From the NCBI RefSeq assembly GCF_000312105.1, contig NZ_HE978636.1, forward strand, positions 399,642 through 463,641: a DNA stretch of 64,000 nt. The letters run 5' to 3'. Of this stretch, positions 55,032 through 62,983 are shown piece by piece; within the stretch, counting starts at the first letter, position 1, and each line of letters begins with the position of its first letter. This DNA comes from Aeromicrobium massiliense JC14. Its GTDB lineage: Bacteria; Actinomycetota; Actinomycetes; Propionibacteriales; Nocardioidaceae. The translations under genes were made by a program, and so were the position numbers. The notes under the pieces were generated by a model, which saw only the letters and a list, made by a program, of their open reading frames with translations, was not told where the DNA came from and did no database searches.

Positions 55032-56644
55032 TCCAGGCGGCCGACGCGCAGCACGAGCACCACGACGTCGTCGTCGGCGCCCTCGGCCAGCTCGAGCAGC
55101 AGCCGGTCGGCGAGCCGCTCGGCCCCGACGCCGACGCTGTGCCCGACGACGCGGGCGAGCCGCTCGATGCTGCGGGTCAGCGACGTCCCCCGGCGCTCGA
55201 TGAGTCCGTCGGTGCACAGCACGAGCACCGAGCCCTCCTCGATCTCCCGCTCGTGGTCGGTGCGGGGAGCCTCGACGTCGACGCCGAGCATGAGGTCGGC
55301 GCCCTCGTCGAGCACCTCGACGTCGCCGCTCGGACGCAGCAGCACCGGCGGGATGCTGCCGGCGTTGCTCCACCGCAGGGTCCAGCGGCTGGCCGCGCTC
55401 TGCTCCGGGGCCTGCTCCAGGCGGCAGAGCACGGCCGTGGCCAGCACGCCGTCGTCGAGCCCGGCGAGCGCCCCGTCCAGGTGGTGCACGACCTGCGACG
55501 GCGGGACGTCGAGGGAGTAGGCGATCGCGCGCTGCATGTTGCGCGCGTGGGCCATGCCCGCGGCGGCGAGGCGGTCATGGCCCGAGACGTCGCCGACGCC
55601 GACGGTCAGGCGTCCGCGGGCGTCGACGAAGGAGTCGTACCAGTCACCGCCGACCTCGGCCTGGTCCTCGCTGGCGCGGTAGCGCACGGCGACCTGGACG
55701 TGGTCCGGCTGGCGAGGTGCGCTCAGCAGGCTGTTCTGCAGCGCCTCGGAGAGCCGGCGCTCGCTCTGGGCGATGCTGCGCTCGACCTCACGGGCCTCGA
55801 GCCGCCCCCGCACCTGGCCGGCCGCCGTCGCGACGAGACGCAGGAAGTCCAGGTAGTCGTCATCCGGGGCCAGGCCGTCCGCGAGCCGCGCGACGAGCAC
55901 CGGCGGGTCGACGTCGGCCGCACCCAGGCGCATGGGGAGCCAGACGACCCGGCCCCCGTCGTGCTCGTGGACCAGCAGGTCGGTGCCGCTCAGCGGCCGG
56001 GGCGGGACGTCCGGCAGGACGCTCGCGCGACCGGGGTCGGCCGCGGCCGAGGACCGCAGCTCCACGACCGGCAGGTCGGCCTTCGCCCGCAGGAGCACCT
56101 CGACCGTGGCCGGCAGCACCTCGTCGGCGGCCTCGACCTCGGTCAGCCGCGAGCGCAGCCGGGTCAGCACGTCCAGGCGGCGCAGGGCGACCACCTCGCG
56201 CGTCGTCTCGGCGGCGATGTCGAGGACGCCCTCGACGGCGCCGTCCTCGCCGTGCACCGGTGAGTAGGAGTAGGTGAAGTAGCAGTCCTCCAGGAAGCCG
56301 TGCCGCTCGAGCGGGACGAGCTGGTTCTCCACGTACGACGGGCCCTCACCGGCCAGCACGGCCTCCATGACGCCGCCGATGATGTGCCACGCCTCGGGGA
56401 ACACGTCGCGCGCGGACGCGCCCAGGGCGGCGGGGTGCTTGTCGCCGATCATCCCCGTGTAGGCCTCGTTGTAGACCATGACGAGCTGCGGGCCCCAGAA
56501 CAGGGTCGCGGGGTACTCGGTGTTGACGACGAAGTCGACGGCGTGACGCAGGGCGGGGCTCCACCGGTGCGGGTCACCCAGCGGCGTGGCGGCCCAGTCG
56601 ACGTCCGAGAACCCCGGCCCGTCCGTCCAGCTCCGGTCCGGCAC
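55028..56644 (-). CDS. PAS-PP2C (SpoIIE-type) serine/threonine phosphatase, copy 1
   Basis: The 538-residue protein has an N-terminal PAS domain (DVDWAATPLGDPHRWSPALRHAV; VMVYNEAYTGMIGDKHP), a degenerate GAF-like middle, a short coiled linker and a SpoIIE/PP2C catalytic domain with the metal motifs QAEVGGDWYDSF and VGVGDVSGHD. Such proteins often act on anti-sigma-factor antagonists, but no such genes are seen here. A GTG start follows GAGGAGGG. It lies 13 bp downstream of a close paralogue and shares CTAG with the opposite gene. Confidence 0.9.
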   Translation of the reverse strand: MPDRSWTDGPGFSDVDWAATPLGDPHRWSPALRHAVDFVVNTEYPATLFWGPQLVMVYNEAYTGMIGDKHPAALGASARDVFPEAWHIIGGVMEAVLAGEGPSYVENQLVPLERHGFLEDCYFTYSYSPVHGEDGAVEGVLDIAAETTREVVALRRLDVLTRLRSRLTEVEAADEVLPATVEVLLRAKADLPVVELRSSAAADPGRASVLPDVPPRPLSGTDLLVHEHDGGRVVWLPMRLGAADVDPPVLVARLADGLAPDDDYLDFLRLVATAAGQVRGRLEAREVERSIAQSERRLSEALQNSLLSAPRQPDHVQVAVRYRASEDQAEVGGDWYDSFVDARGRLTVGVGDVSGHDRLAAAGMAHARNMQRAIAYSLDVPPSQVVHHLDGALAGLDDGVLATAVLCRLEQAPEQSAASRWTLRWSNAGSIPPVLLRPSGDVEVLDEGADLMLGVDVEAPRTDHEREIEEGSVLVLCTDGLIERRGTSLTRSIERLARVVGHSVGVGAERLADRLLLELAEGADDDVVVLVLRVGRLD

Positions 56645-56657
56645 TCGTCCCTCCTCG

Positions 56658-58253
56658 TCAGCCGTCCACGCGCAGCACCAACAGCGCGATGTCGTCGTCG
56701 GTGCTCGTCGAGACGTGCGTGAGCAGGTGCTCGGCCAGCTGGTCGGCGTCGAGGCCGGTGCGCCCGTCGAGGGTACGCGTCAGCCGCTCGATGCTCTCGG
56801 TCAGGGACCGGTCGCGTCGCTCGATCAGGCCGTCGCTGTAGAGCACGACGCTGCTGCCGGGCTCCAGCGGGACGCTGTGGTCGTGGCGCACCAGCTCCGG
56901 GTCGACGCCGAGCATGAGGTCCGCCGGGGGGTCGAGCAGCTCGGCCCGGCCGTCGGCGTGCACGAGCACCGGCGGCAGGCTGCCCGCATTGGTCCAGCTC
57001 AGCTGCCAGCCGCCGTCGTCGGCCTGCTCGACGCGAGCGAGCAGGGCGGTCGCCATCACGCCGAGGTCCAGCCCCTCGAGCGCCTCGTCGAGCGCCGCCA
57101 TGACCCGCGAGGGCGGCTCCTTCATGGTGAACGCGAGCGCCCGCAGCATGTTGCGCGCCTGGGCCATGCCGGCTGCGGCGGTGCGGTCGTGGCCGGACAC
57201 GTCGCCGACCGTCACCGTGAGGGCGCCGTCACCGGCCAGGAACGAGTCGTACCAGTCGCCGCCGACCTCGGCCTGCTCGGCGCTGGCCCGGTAGCGCACC
57301 GCGACCCGGAACCCCTCGACCTGGGTCGGAGGCGTCAGCAGGCTGTGCTGCAGCGCCTCGGAGAGCTTGCGCTCGCTGAGCGCGATGCGACGCTCGACCT
57401 CGCGTGCCTCCAGCCGGTTGCGGGTCTGGGTGACCGCAGTGCTCACCAGGTTCAGGAAGCTGAGGAAGTCGTGGTCGGGACGCAGGCCGGGGCTCAGGGC
57501 GGCGACGAGCACCGGCGGGTCGCCCGGGTCGACACCGGCCGAGCGGACGGGCATCCAGGCGACGTGGCCCGCCCCGGTGTCCTCCAGGAGCAGGTCGGTG
57601 CCCCGCAGGGACCGCGGCGGGGTGGCGGGCAGCCGGGTGCCGGTGGACCGGGTCGCCGACGGACGGTACTCGACGTCGGGCAGGTCGGCGTCGGCCTGGG
57701 CGAGGACGCCCAGCACGACGTCCGCCAGGTCGTCGACCGCCTCGACGTCGGCGAGCTGGGTGCGCAGCTGGGCCAGGACGGCCAGGCGGCGCAGCGCGAC
57801 GACCTCGCGGGTCTTCTCCGAGACGATGTCAATGACGCCCTCGACCGTGCCGTCCTCGCCGTGCACGGGCGAGTAGGAGTAGGTGAAGTAGCCGTCCTGC
57901 AGGAAGCCGCCGCGCACGAGCGGGACGAGCTGGTCCTGGTAGTACAGCGCCCCCTTGCCGTCGAGCACGTCCTGCATGGCCTCGCCGATGAGGTGCCACG
58001 CCTCGGGGAAGACCTCCGCGCACGGGCGGCCGAGGGCCCACGGGTGCTTCTCGCCGAGGATCGGGACGTACGCCTCGTTGTAGACCAGGACGAACTCCGG
58101 ACCCCACAGCAGCGTGGCGGCGTACTCGGTGTTGACGACCAGGTCGACGGCCTGCCGCAGCGCGGTCGACCACTGCTCGGGCGGACCGAGCGGAGTGGCG
58201 GACCAGTCGACGTCCGCGAACCCGGGACCGCGCTTCCACAGCTGTTCGAGCAC
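56658..58253 (-). CDS. PAS-PP2C (SpoIIE-type) serine/threonine phosphatase, copy 2
   Basis: The 531-residue protein has the same layout as the gene downstream: PAS (DVDWSATPLGPPEQWSTALRQAV; LVYNEAYVPILGEKHP), GAF-like middle, then PP2C with QAEVGGDWYDSF and VTVGDVSGHD. The two are clearly paralogous along their full length. A GTG start at 58253 follows AGGAGG. It is the first of the pair, and a hairpin (58299-58321) lies in its leader. The target and signal are unknown. Confidence 0.9.
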   Translation of the reverse strand: MLEQLWKRGPGFADVDWSATPLGPPEQWSTALRQAVDLVVNTEYAATLLWGPEFVLVYNEAYVPILGEKHPWALGRPCAEVFPEAWHLIGEAMQDVLDGKGALYYQDQLVPLVRGGFLQDGYFTYSYSPVHGEDGTVEGVIDIVSEKTREVVALRRLAVLAQLRTQLADVEAVDDLADVVLGVLAQADADLPDVEYRPSATRSTGTRLPATPPRSLRGTDLLLEDTGAGHVAWMPVRSAGVDPGDPPVLVAALSPGLRPDHDFLSFLNLVSTAVTQTRNRLEAREVERRIALSERKLSEALQHSLLTPPTQVEGFRVAVRYRASAEQAEVGGDWYDSFLAGDGALTVTVGDVSGHDRTAAAGMAQARNMLRALAFTMKEPPSRVMAALDEALEGLDLGVMATALLARVEQADDGGWQLSWTNAGSLPPVLVHADGRAELLDPPADLMLGVDPELVRHDHSVPLEPGSSVVLYSDGLIERRDRSLTESIERLTRTLDGRTGLDADQLAEHLLTHVSTSTDDDIALLVLRVDG

Positions 58254-58298
58254 GGCACCTCCTGACCCGCGGGGCCGGTCGTGCCGGCGTCGGGGCTC

Positions 58299-58321
58299 AG
58301 CATCCCACCTCCTGGGATGCT
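58299..58321 (-). repeat. Small inverted repeat in the PP2C leader
   Basis: AGCATCCCA-CCTCC-TGGGATGCT is a 9-bp inverted repeat with a 5-base loop about 45 bases upstream of the phosphatase start. TCCTGGGATGC within it also occurs in the 19-bp repeats at 18988 and 20352. Confidence 0.5.
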
Positions 58322-58382
58322 CGGCTATTCCAGCCGTCGTGAGCCTGCGCACGAGGCGGTGGCGACGTCCCCTAGACGCACG

Positions 58383-58414
58383 AGAGCCCCGGTCCCTGAC
58401 GGGACCGGGGCTCT
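58383..58414 (-). terminator. Perfect terminator of the tRNA-Ser transcript
   Basis: AGAGCCCCGGTCCC and its complement form a 14-bp stem with a 4-base loop, two bases beyond the encoded CCA end of the tRNA. Confidence 0.88.
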
Positions 58415-58416
58415 GC

Positions 58417-58507
58417 TGGCGGTGGCGGTGGGATTTGAACCCACGGTGGGCTGTTAACCCACACACGCTTTCGAGGCGTGCTCCTTAGGCCGCTCGGACA
58501 CGCCACC
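58417..58507 (-). tRNA. tRNA-Ser (anticodon CGA)
   Basis: On the minus strand the 7-bp acceptor GGTGGCG pairs with CGCCACC. There is a D-arm region, an anticodon arm CACGC-CTCGAAA-GCGTG with anticodon CGA, a long class II variable arm (TGGGTTAACAGCCCA) and T-arm GTGGG-TTCAAAT-CCCAC. Discriminator G is at 58420 and CCA is encoded at 58417-58419. It decodes UCG. No integrase or partial copy lies beside it. Confidence 0.95.
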
Positions 58508-58520
58508 GCGGAAGACCTTA

Positions 58521-59486
58521 CTAGAGGGACGACGCGTCCTCGAAATCGGGCCCGGGCCAGGCGTCGGGGTCGACCGCGTAGACCCACCGGCGGTGCGGCC
58601 ACTCGGTCAGCGTCCACAGCTGGTGCCGCTCGGGCCAGTAGGTGATGTCCTCGGCGCCGGTGGCCAGGACGCCCGCGTGCTTGCGCCAGCGGCCGGGCTC
58701 GCCGACCCACAGCGCACCGGGCTTGCCCTCCCCCGCGCTGGCGGTGACGAACCATGTCGACCCGGCCTGGCAGGTGCCCTGCATGCGATGCGGCTGCTCG
58801 TCGAACCACTCCGGGTCGGCGGACGCCGGCAGGCCCAGGTCGTCGACCACGTGGCGCACCATGCGGTGGCGCGCCGCGGCCTTGGTGCCGTACTCGCCGG
58901 CGACCAGCCGAGGGGTGTCGCCGCTGCGGTCGAAGGTGAGGAACGACCACGTCATCTCCGAGCGGTCGCGCCTCGGGCGGGTGCGGTGGGCCGAGTGCAG
59001 CGGCAGGACGTAGCGGTACCCGCGCCCCCGCCAGCGCGAGACCCGCTCGACGTCGTCCAGGTCGAACACCCGGAAGCCGAACGGCCCGGCTGCGACGTAC
59101 AGCCGGGTGCCCTCCCAGGCCAGGCCCCCGGCGTGCACCCGCACGGTGAGCATCGGGCGCAGCGGGCCGAGCCACCGCGGCCCGGGCCGGTGCACGAGCC
59201 GGACGTGCCGGTAGCGCGGCCGCTCCCCGGCGGGGTCGATGACCGTGACGCGGGACCCCAGTCCGAGCAGGCCGAGGAGGCCCTTGGCGTACCAGCTGGC
59301 GATCATCACCGGCCGACCGCTCCAGCGGCCGTGGGCGGACGTCGTCAGGCCCTGCGGCCACCAGCGGCGGGTCGCCCGGTCGCGGGCGTCCCAGGTGAAC
59401 CCCTCGACCGCCGCCTTCGCGGGGACGTCGACGCGGACGCCCTCGCGGTCGAGGTCGTCCAGGACGGCAGTGAGTCCGACACGCAT
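58521..59486 (-). CDS. Conserved hypothetical protein
   Basis: The 321-residue protein is soluble, with many Trp, Arg and Asp residues and repeating beta-like segments (WPQGLTTSAHGRWSGRPVMIASWY, LAWEGTRLYVAAGPFGFRVFDLDDV, ITYWPERHQLWTLTEW). The pattern suggests a beta-propeller-like or secretion-independent beta fold. I do not recognise the family. There is no signal peptide and no catalytic motif. It is the only gene in its transcription unit and starts with ATG at 59486. Confidence 0.75.
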   Translation of the reverse strand: MRVGLTAVLDDLDREGVRVDVPAKAAVEGFTWDARDRATRRWWPQGLTTSAHGRWSGRPVMIASWYAKGLLGLLGLGSRVTVIDPAGERPRYRHVRLVHRPGPRWLGPLRPMLTVRVHAGGLAWEGTRLYVAAGPFGFRVFDLDDVERVSRWRGRGYRYVLPLHSAHRTRPRRDRSEMTWSFLTFDRSGDTPRLVAGEYGTKAAARHRMVRHVVDDLGLPASADPEWFDEQPHRMQGTCQAGSTWFVTASAGEGKPGALWVGEPGRWRKHAGVLATGAEDITYWPERHQLWTLTEWPHRRWVYAVDPDAWPGPDFEDASSL

Positions 59487-59588
59487 CCCGCCACGGTAGG
59501 ACGGCTGGGCCGCTCGCTCACCTCGAGCGGGTCGGCGCAGACACGGTCGGTCGCCACACCTCGGACGAGTCGGCTCGGGACAGACGGC

Positions 59589-59622
59589 GACGCGCACCCG
59601 GCCTCACGGCCGGGTGCGCGTC
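59589..59622 (-). terminator. Perfect hairpin terminator
   Basis: GACGCGCACCCGGCC (59589-59603) pairs with GGCCGGGTGCGCGTC (59608-59622), with loop TCAC. It is downstream of the secreted protein gene at 59637. Confidence 0.85.
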
Positions 59623-59636
59623 CTGGAGCCTGCAAG

Positions 59637-61088
59637 TCAGCGCACGCGCACCCTCACCTTGGTGGCCGCGCTCCGGACGTCGGCGTTGCCACCGAACACG
59701 ACGGTCAGCGTGCGCTTGCCGCGCTTGAGCGCCTTGAGCCTCACCGTGGCCCGTCCGCTCGCGGAGACCTTCGCGCGTCCGACGACCTTCGAGCCGTCCT
59801 TGACCACGACGGTGCCGCCGAGGGCCACGCCGGAGGCCCGGACCGTCACGGCGAGCTTGCCGCCCCGCTTGGTGAGCCGGCTGGCCTTCGCCGCGACGGC
59901 CGCCGGCGCCTTGGCCACGACCACGCGCACCGCGGTCGAGGAGCCCTTCAGCCGGTTCGAACCGCCGTACGTCACCGACAGGCTGCGACGGCCGGCCCGC
60001 AACGCCCTGACGGGCACCCGGACGGCGGCACGCACCGCGCTCCCGACCCGCGCGCTGCCGACGACGCGCGCGCCATCCCGGACGACGACGGTGCCGGCGG
60101 CAGAGCCGCCCCGTCCGTCCACCGTCACCGCGACCGCCCCGGACCGACCGGCGACGAAGCCGGTCGCCGCCCGGGCCGACAGTCCCGCCATGGGCTTCGT
60201 GGGCTGGCCGATCGGGCCACCCGGGTTGCCCGGCTGGTTCGGCGTGCCGGGCACGCCGGGAGTCTCGGTCGCGAACACGCCGACGTACGGCGCGTACCAG
60301 CCACCGCTGACGTTGAACATGTGCGTGGCGCGCACGCCGAACTGGACGTGGTCGCCTGCCCCGGCCGCGGGGCAGACGCCGCCACCCTGGCGGCGCCAGG
60401 TGCACGAGGGCGGAGGAGTACCGGATCCGATGAGCCGACGCGTCGCCGTCACCGGGACGAACAGCATGAGGCCTTCGTGGCGCGACAGAGTCCACGGCAT
60501 CGGCGCCGTCCCGGCCGCGTTGGTCGACTGGATCAGCACGCCTCCGTGCGGGCCGGTCGATCCGGCGAAGTTGGTCGTGTACTTGACCTCCTGCTTCGGG
60601 CGGACGATGCCCTGGATGACGTGGTTGCCCGCCGCCGGGTCGTAGGCGGCCTCCATCCCCGTCGGCAGCATGAGCTCGGTCTGGATCGTCGTGCTCGTGC
60701 TGCCGGCGCAGGCCGAGCCGATGTAGCTGTACTCGAGCTGCACGTAGAACGTCTCACCCGGCTGCGGGACCAGGCCGCCCTTGAACCACTGAGCGACGCG
60801 GGCCCGGCCGGCCACCGGCACGTCACCGTACTGGCACGTGAGGGAGTCGTACTCGGCCTCGCCCCAGCTCGGGACGTCCGGGGGCGGATCCGCCAGCTGG
60901 TAGCCCTTGAGCTGGGGCGGCAGCGGCACGTCGTCACCCGCGGCCGGGTGCGCCCCGGCCAACGTGCTGACGTCGGACGACGGCGAGGAGCTCTCCTCGG
61001 CGTGGGCCGGCGCGCCGAGCGCGCCGACGAGGAGCGCGAGCGTCGCGGCGGCTGTCGCGAGCGAGCGTGACGGGCGTTGGAACCTCAT
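59637..61088 (-). CDS. Secreted protein with C-terminal Ig-like repeats
   Basis: The 483-residue product has a signal peptide ending APAHA. An N-terminal domain of about 230 residues with several cysteines follows (LTCQYG, GSACAGS, PSCTW, GGVCPA), then a Gly/Pro/Gln-rich linker (GTPNQPGNPGGPIGQ). Two bacterial Ig-like repeats come last (GTVVVRDGARVVGSARV; GTVVVKDGSKVVGRAKV), each with an L-x-V-x-(Y/F)-GG end. It is probably displayed on the cell surface. The cysteine-rich domain has no recognised function. Confidence 0.83.
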   Translation of the reverse strand: MRFQRPSRSLATAAATLALLVGALGAPAHAEESSSPSSDVSTLAGAHPAAGDDVPLPPQLKGYQLADPPPDVPSWGEAEYDSLTCQYGDVPVAGRARVAQWFKGGLVPQPGETFYVQLEYSYIGSACAGSTSTTIQTELMLPTGMEAAYDPAAGNHVIQGIVRPKQEVKYTTNFAGSTGPHGGVLIQSTNAAGTAPMPWTLSRHEGLMLFVPVTATRRLIGSGTPPPSCTWRRQGGGVCPAAGAGDHVQFGVRATHMFNVSGGWYAPYVGVFATETPGVPGTPNQPGNPGGPIGQPTKPMAGLSARAATGFVAGRSGAVAVTVDGRGGSAAGTVVVRDGARVVGSARVGSAVRAAVRVPVRALRAGRRSLSVTYGGSNRLKGSSTAVRVVVAKAPAAVAAKASRLTKRGGKLAVTVRASGVALGGTVVVKDGSKVVGRAKVSASGRATVRLKALKRGKRTLTVVFGGNADVRSAATKVRVRVR

Positions 61089-61192
61089 GACTGTGCGTTT
61101 CCCTCCGGACCAGGTCGACTGGCGCGGTACCAGTCCGTGCCGACCCTAGGGACGCCTCGCCGGTCACGGATCCCAGACGTGAGGGGGAGCCG

Positions 61193-61897
61193 CTACCTCG
61201 AGCGGGCCAGCTGCCCGGCCGCGGAGTCCAGCAGCACGCCCAGCACCATCGGGTAGGCGCTGTGCGGCATCCGCGCGGCCAGCAGGTGCGCGGTCGCGGC
61301 GATGTGCGGGTACTCGTCGGCGGGCAGCCGCGCGTAGGTGGACGTCCACATGGCCTCGTCGGCCGCGCGCTCGTCGTCCCCGAGTGTGAGGGCACCGGCA
61401 TCGAGCGCCGCGAAGGCCAGCGTCAGGTCGATGAACGCGTGGTAGAGGCGAACGGCTCCGGCGTCGGGGAACCCGGCGTCGCGCAGCAGGCCGAGGATCG
61501 CCTCGTCGACGGCGATCTCGCGCGGACGCCCGGTGACCCGGCTCGCGGTGAGCACCGCCGCGTGCGGGTGCTCCAGGTACGAGGCGTGGATGGCGAGGCC
61601 GAGGTCGCGCAGGTCGGCGTGCCAGTCGCCGGCCGGTCGCCAGGCCTCGCGCGCGCGGCCCACGAGCTCGTCGCCGACCGCGCGCACGAGGTCGTCCATG
61701 CCCGCGAAGTAGCGGTACAGCGTGCTGGGGTCGGCGCCCAGCGCGGCGCCGAGCCGGCGGGCGGTCAGCCCGCTCGCCCCGTGCCCACGCAGGACCCGCA
61801 GCGCCGTGTCGACGATGACCGACTCGGACAGCACCACGCCCGAGCGGGTCGGGCGGCGCCGGCGGCGCTCGCCGTCCGGCACGACGTTCTTGGCCAC
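61193..61897 (-). CDS. TetR-family transcriptional regulator
   Basis: The 234-residue protein has a TetR helix-turn-helix (RGHGASGLTARRLGAALGADPSTLYRYFAGMDDLVRAVGDEL) and a TetR_C-like ligand domain. GTG at 61897 follows GGAGGAG by two to four bases; a longer in-frame ATG at 61927 is possible. It lies downstream of the LLM oxidoreductase gene. Palindromes at 62884-62922 upstream of that gene are its likely operators. Confidence 0.87.
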   Translation of the reverse strand: MAKNVVPDGERRRRRPTRSGVVLSESVIVDTALRVLRGHGASGLTARRLGAALGADPSTLYRYFAGMDDLVRAVGDELVGRAREAWRPAGDWHADLRDLGLAIHASYLEHPHAAVLTASRVTGRPREIAVDEAILGLLRDAGFPDAGAVRLYHAFIDLTLAFAALDAGALTLGDDERAADEAMWTSTYARLPADEYPHIAATAHLLAARMPHSAYPMVLGVLLDSAAGQLARSR

Positions 61898-61946
61898 GGC
61901 TCCTCCTCGTCCGGCGTCCAGCGTCATGACGCGACGGCGACGCCGG

Positions 61947-62813
61947 TCATCGTCCCAGCACCGCGGCCAGCACGTCGAGGTGACGCGTCGCGCCCTCACC
62001 GCGCGGCCACAGCACGGCGACCGTCGCGGCACCGAGCTCGCCGTAGCGGCCCAGCGCGTCCCGGAAGGCCTCCTCCGACTCGAGCGGACGCTCCGAGCCG
62101 TAGCCCAGGACGACGAGGCGCGGCAGGGACGACGGGTCGCGGCCGGCCGCCGCGCACGTCTCGTCCAGCAGCTCAGCTGCCGCGCGATCTCCGCCTCGGC
62201 CGTGCCCGCGTACACGCGCGGGTCCTGCGCGACGTCCTGAGTGATCCACAGGTCGGCGTGCTCGGCGGCCACGCGCATGCCTCCCGCACCCGTGGCCGCG
62301 ACGGCCAGCGGCGGACGTCCGGTCGCGCTGCGCCGTGACGACGGTGAACCGAACGGTCGTGAAGCGTCCGTCGGCGTCCACCGTCCCTCCGTCGAGCAGA
62401 CGCCGCAGCATCTCGGTCCACTCCGCCAACCGGCTCATGCGGTCGCGACGCTCCAGGACCGGACCGCCGAGGGCGTCCGAGTCAGCCCCCGGTCCGCCCG
62501 CGCCGACGCCGAGCACGAACCGTCCGGCCGAGACGTCGTGCAGGGTGAGCGCCGCCTTGGCGCTCGGGGCCGGGTGGCGGAAGTTCGGGGTCGTCACCAT
62601 CGTGCCGACCCCGATGCGGGTCGTCGTGGCCGCCGCGGCGGCCAGGTGCGTGGTCGCCTCGTGCCACCGCTCGTGCTGCGGCTGCAGATTCAGATGGTCG
62701 TAGATCCAGCCGCGGCCGACCCCCATCTCCTCGGCCAGCCGCCACTCGGTGGCGCTCCGCGTCCAGACCTGGTCCGGCGACATCACTGCGTCCACGACCG
62801 GCGTGCGTGTCAT
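61947..62813 (-). pseudogene. LLM-class flavin-dependent oxidoreductase with an internal out-of-frame stretch
   Basis: The first about 155 residues (MTRTPVVDAVMSPDQVW; YDHLNLQPQHERWHEATTHLAA; SAGRFVLGVGAGGPGAD) and the last about 70 (LLDETCAAAGRDPSSLPRLVVLGYGSE) are normal for an F420/FMN-type LLM oxidoreductase. Between about 62340 and 62180 the reading frame gives an arginine-rich, unrelated sequence. The +1 frame there gives the expected LAVAATGAGGMRVAAEHADLW. Two compensating indels are implied. Whether this is a pseudogene or a sequencing error is open. The frame itself has no stop. Confidence 0.7.
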
Positions 62814-62883
62814 CGGACTCTCCTCTCCTCGCACCGCGCGATCGGAGCCTGGCGACCGTAGGACGACGGCGCGGACGGCGCCT

Positions 62884-62922
62884 CCCAGTTCACTGGGTCT
62901 TATGCCAACGTCGTTGACGTTG
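62884..62922. promoter_or_regulatory. Divergent promoter with two palindromes
   Basis: CCCAGT-TC-ACTGGG (62884-62897) and CAACGTC-GTT-GACGTTG (62906-62922) lie between the LLM gene and the divergent saccharopine-dehydrogenase-like gene. The second has the shape of a TetR operator. Confidence 0.6.
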
Positions 62923-62983
62923 TTCGTTCCCACGGGCTTCCATCGGGGTACCGAGGCGTCCGCCTCCTGACGAAAGGTCTGAC

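Noticed and set aside
58417..58507. tRNA-Ser as an integration site for a genomic island
   Set aside because: No integrase, no partial tRNA duplication and no base-composition shift is visible beside it.
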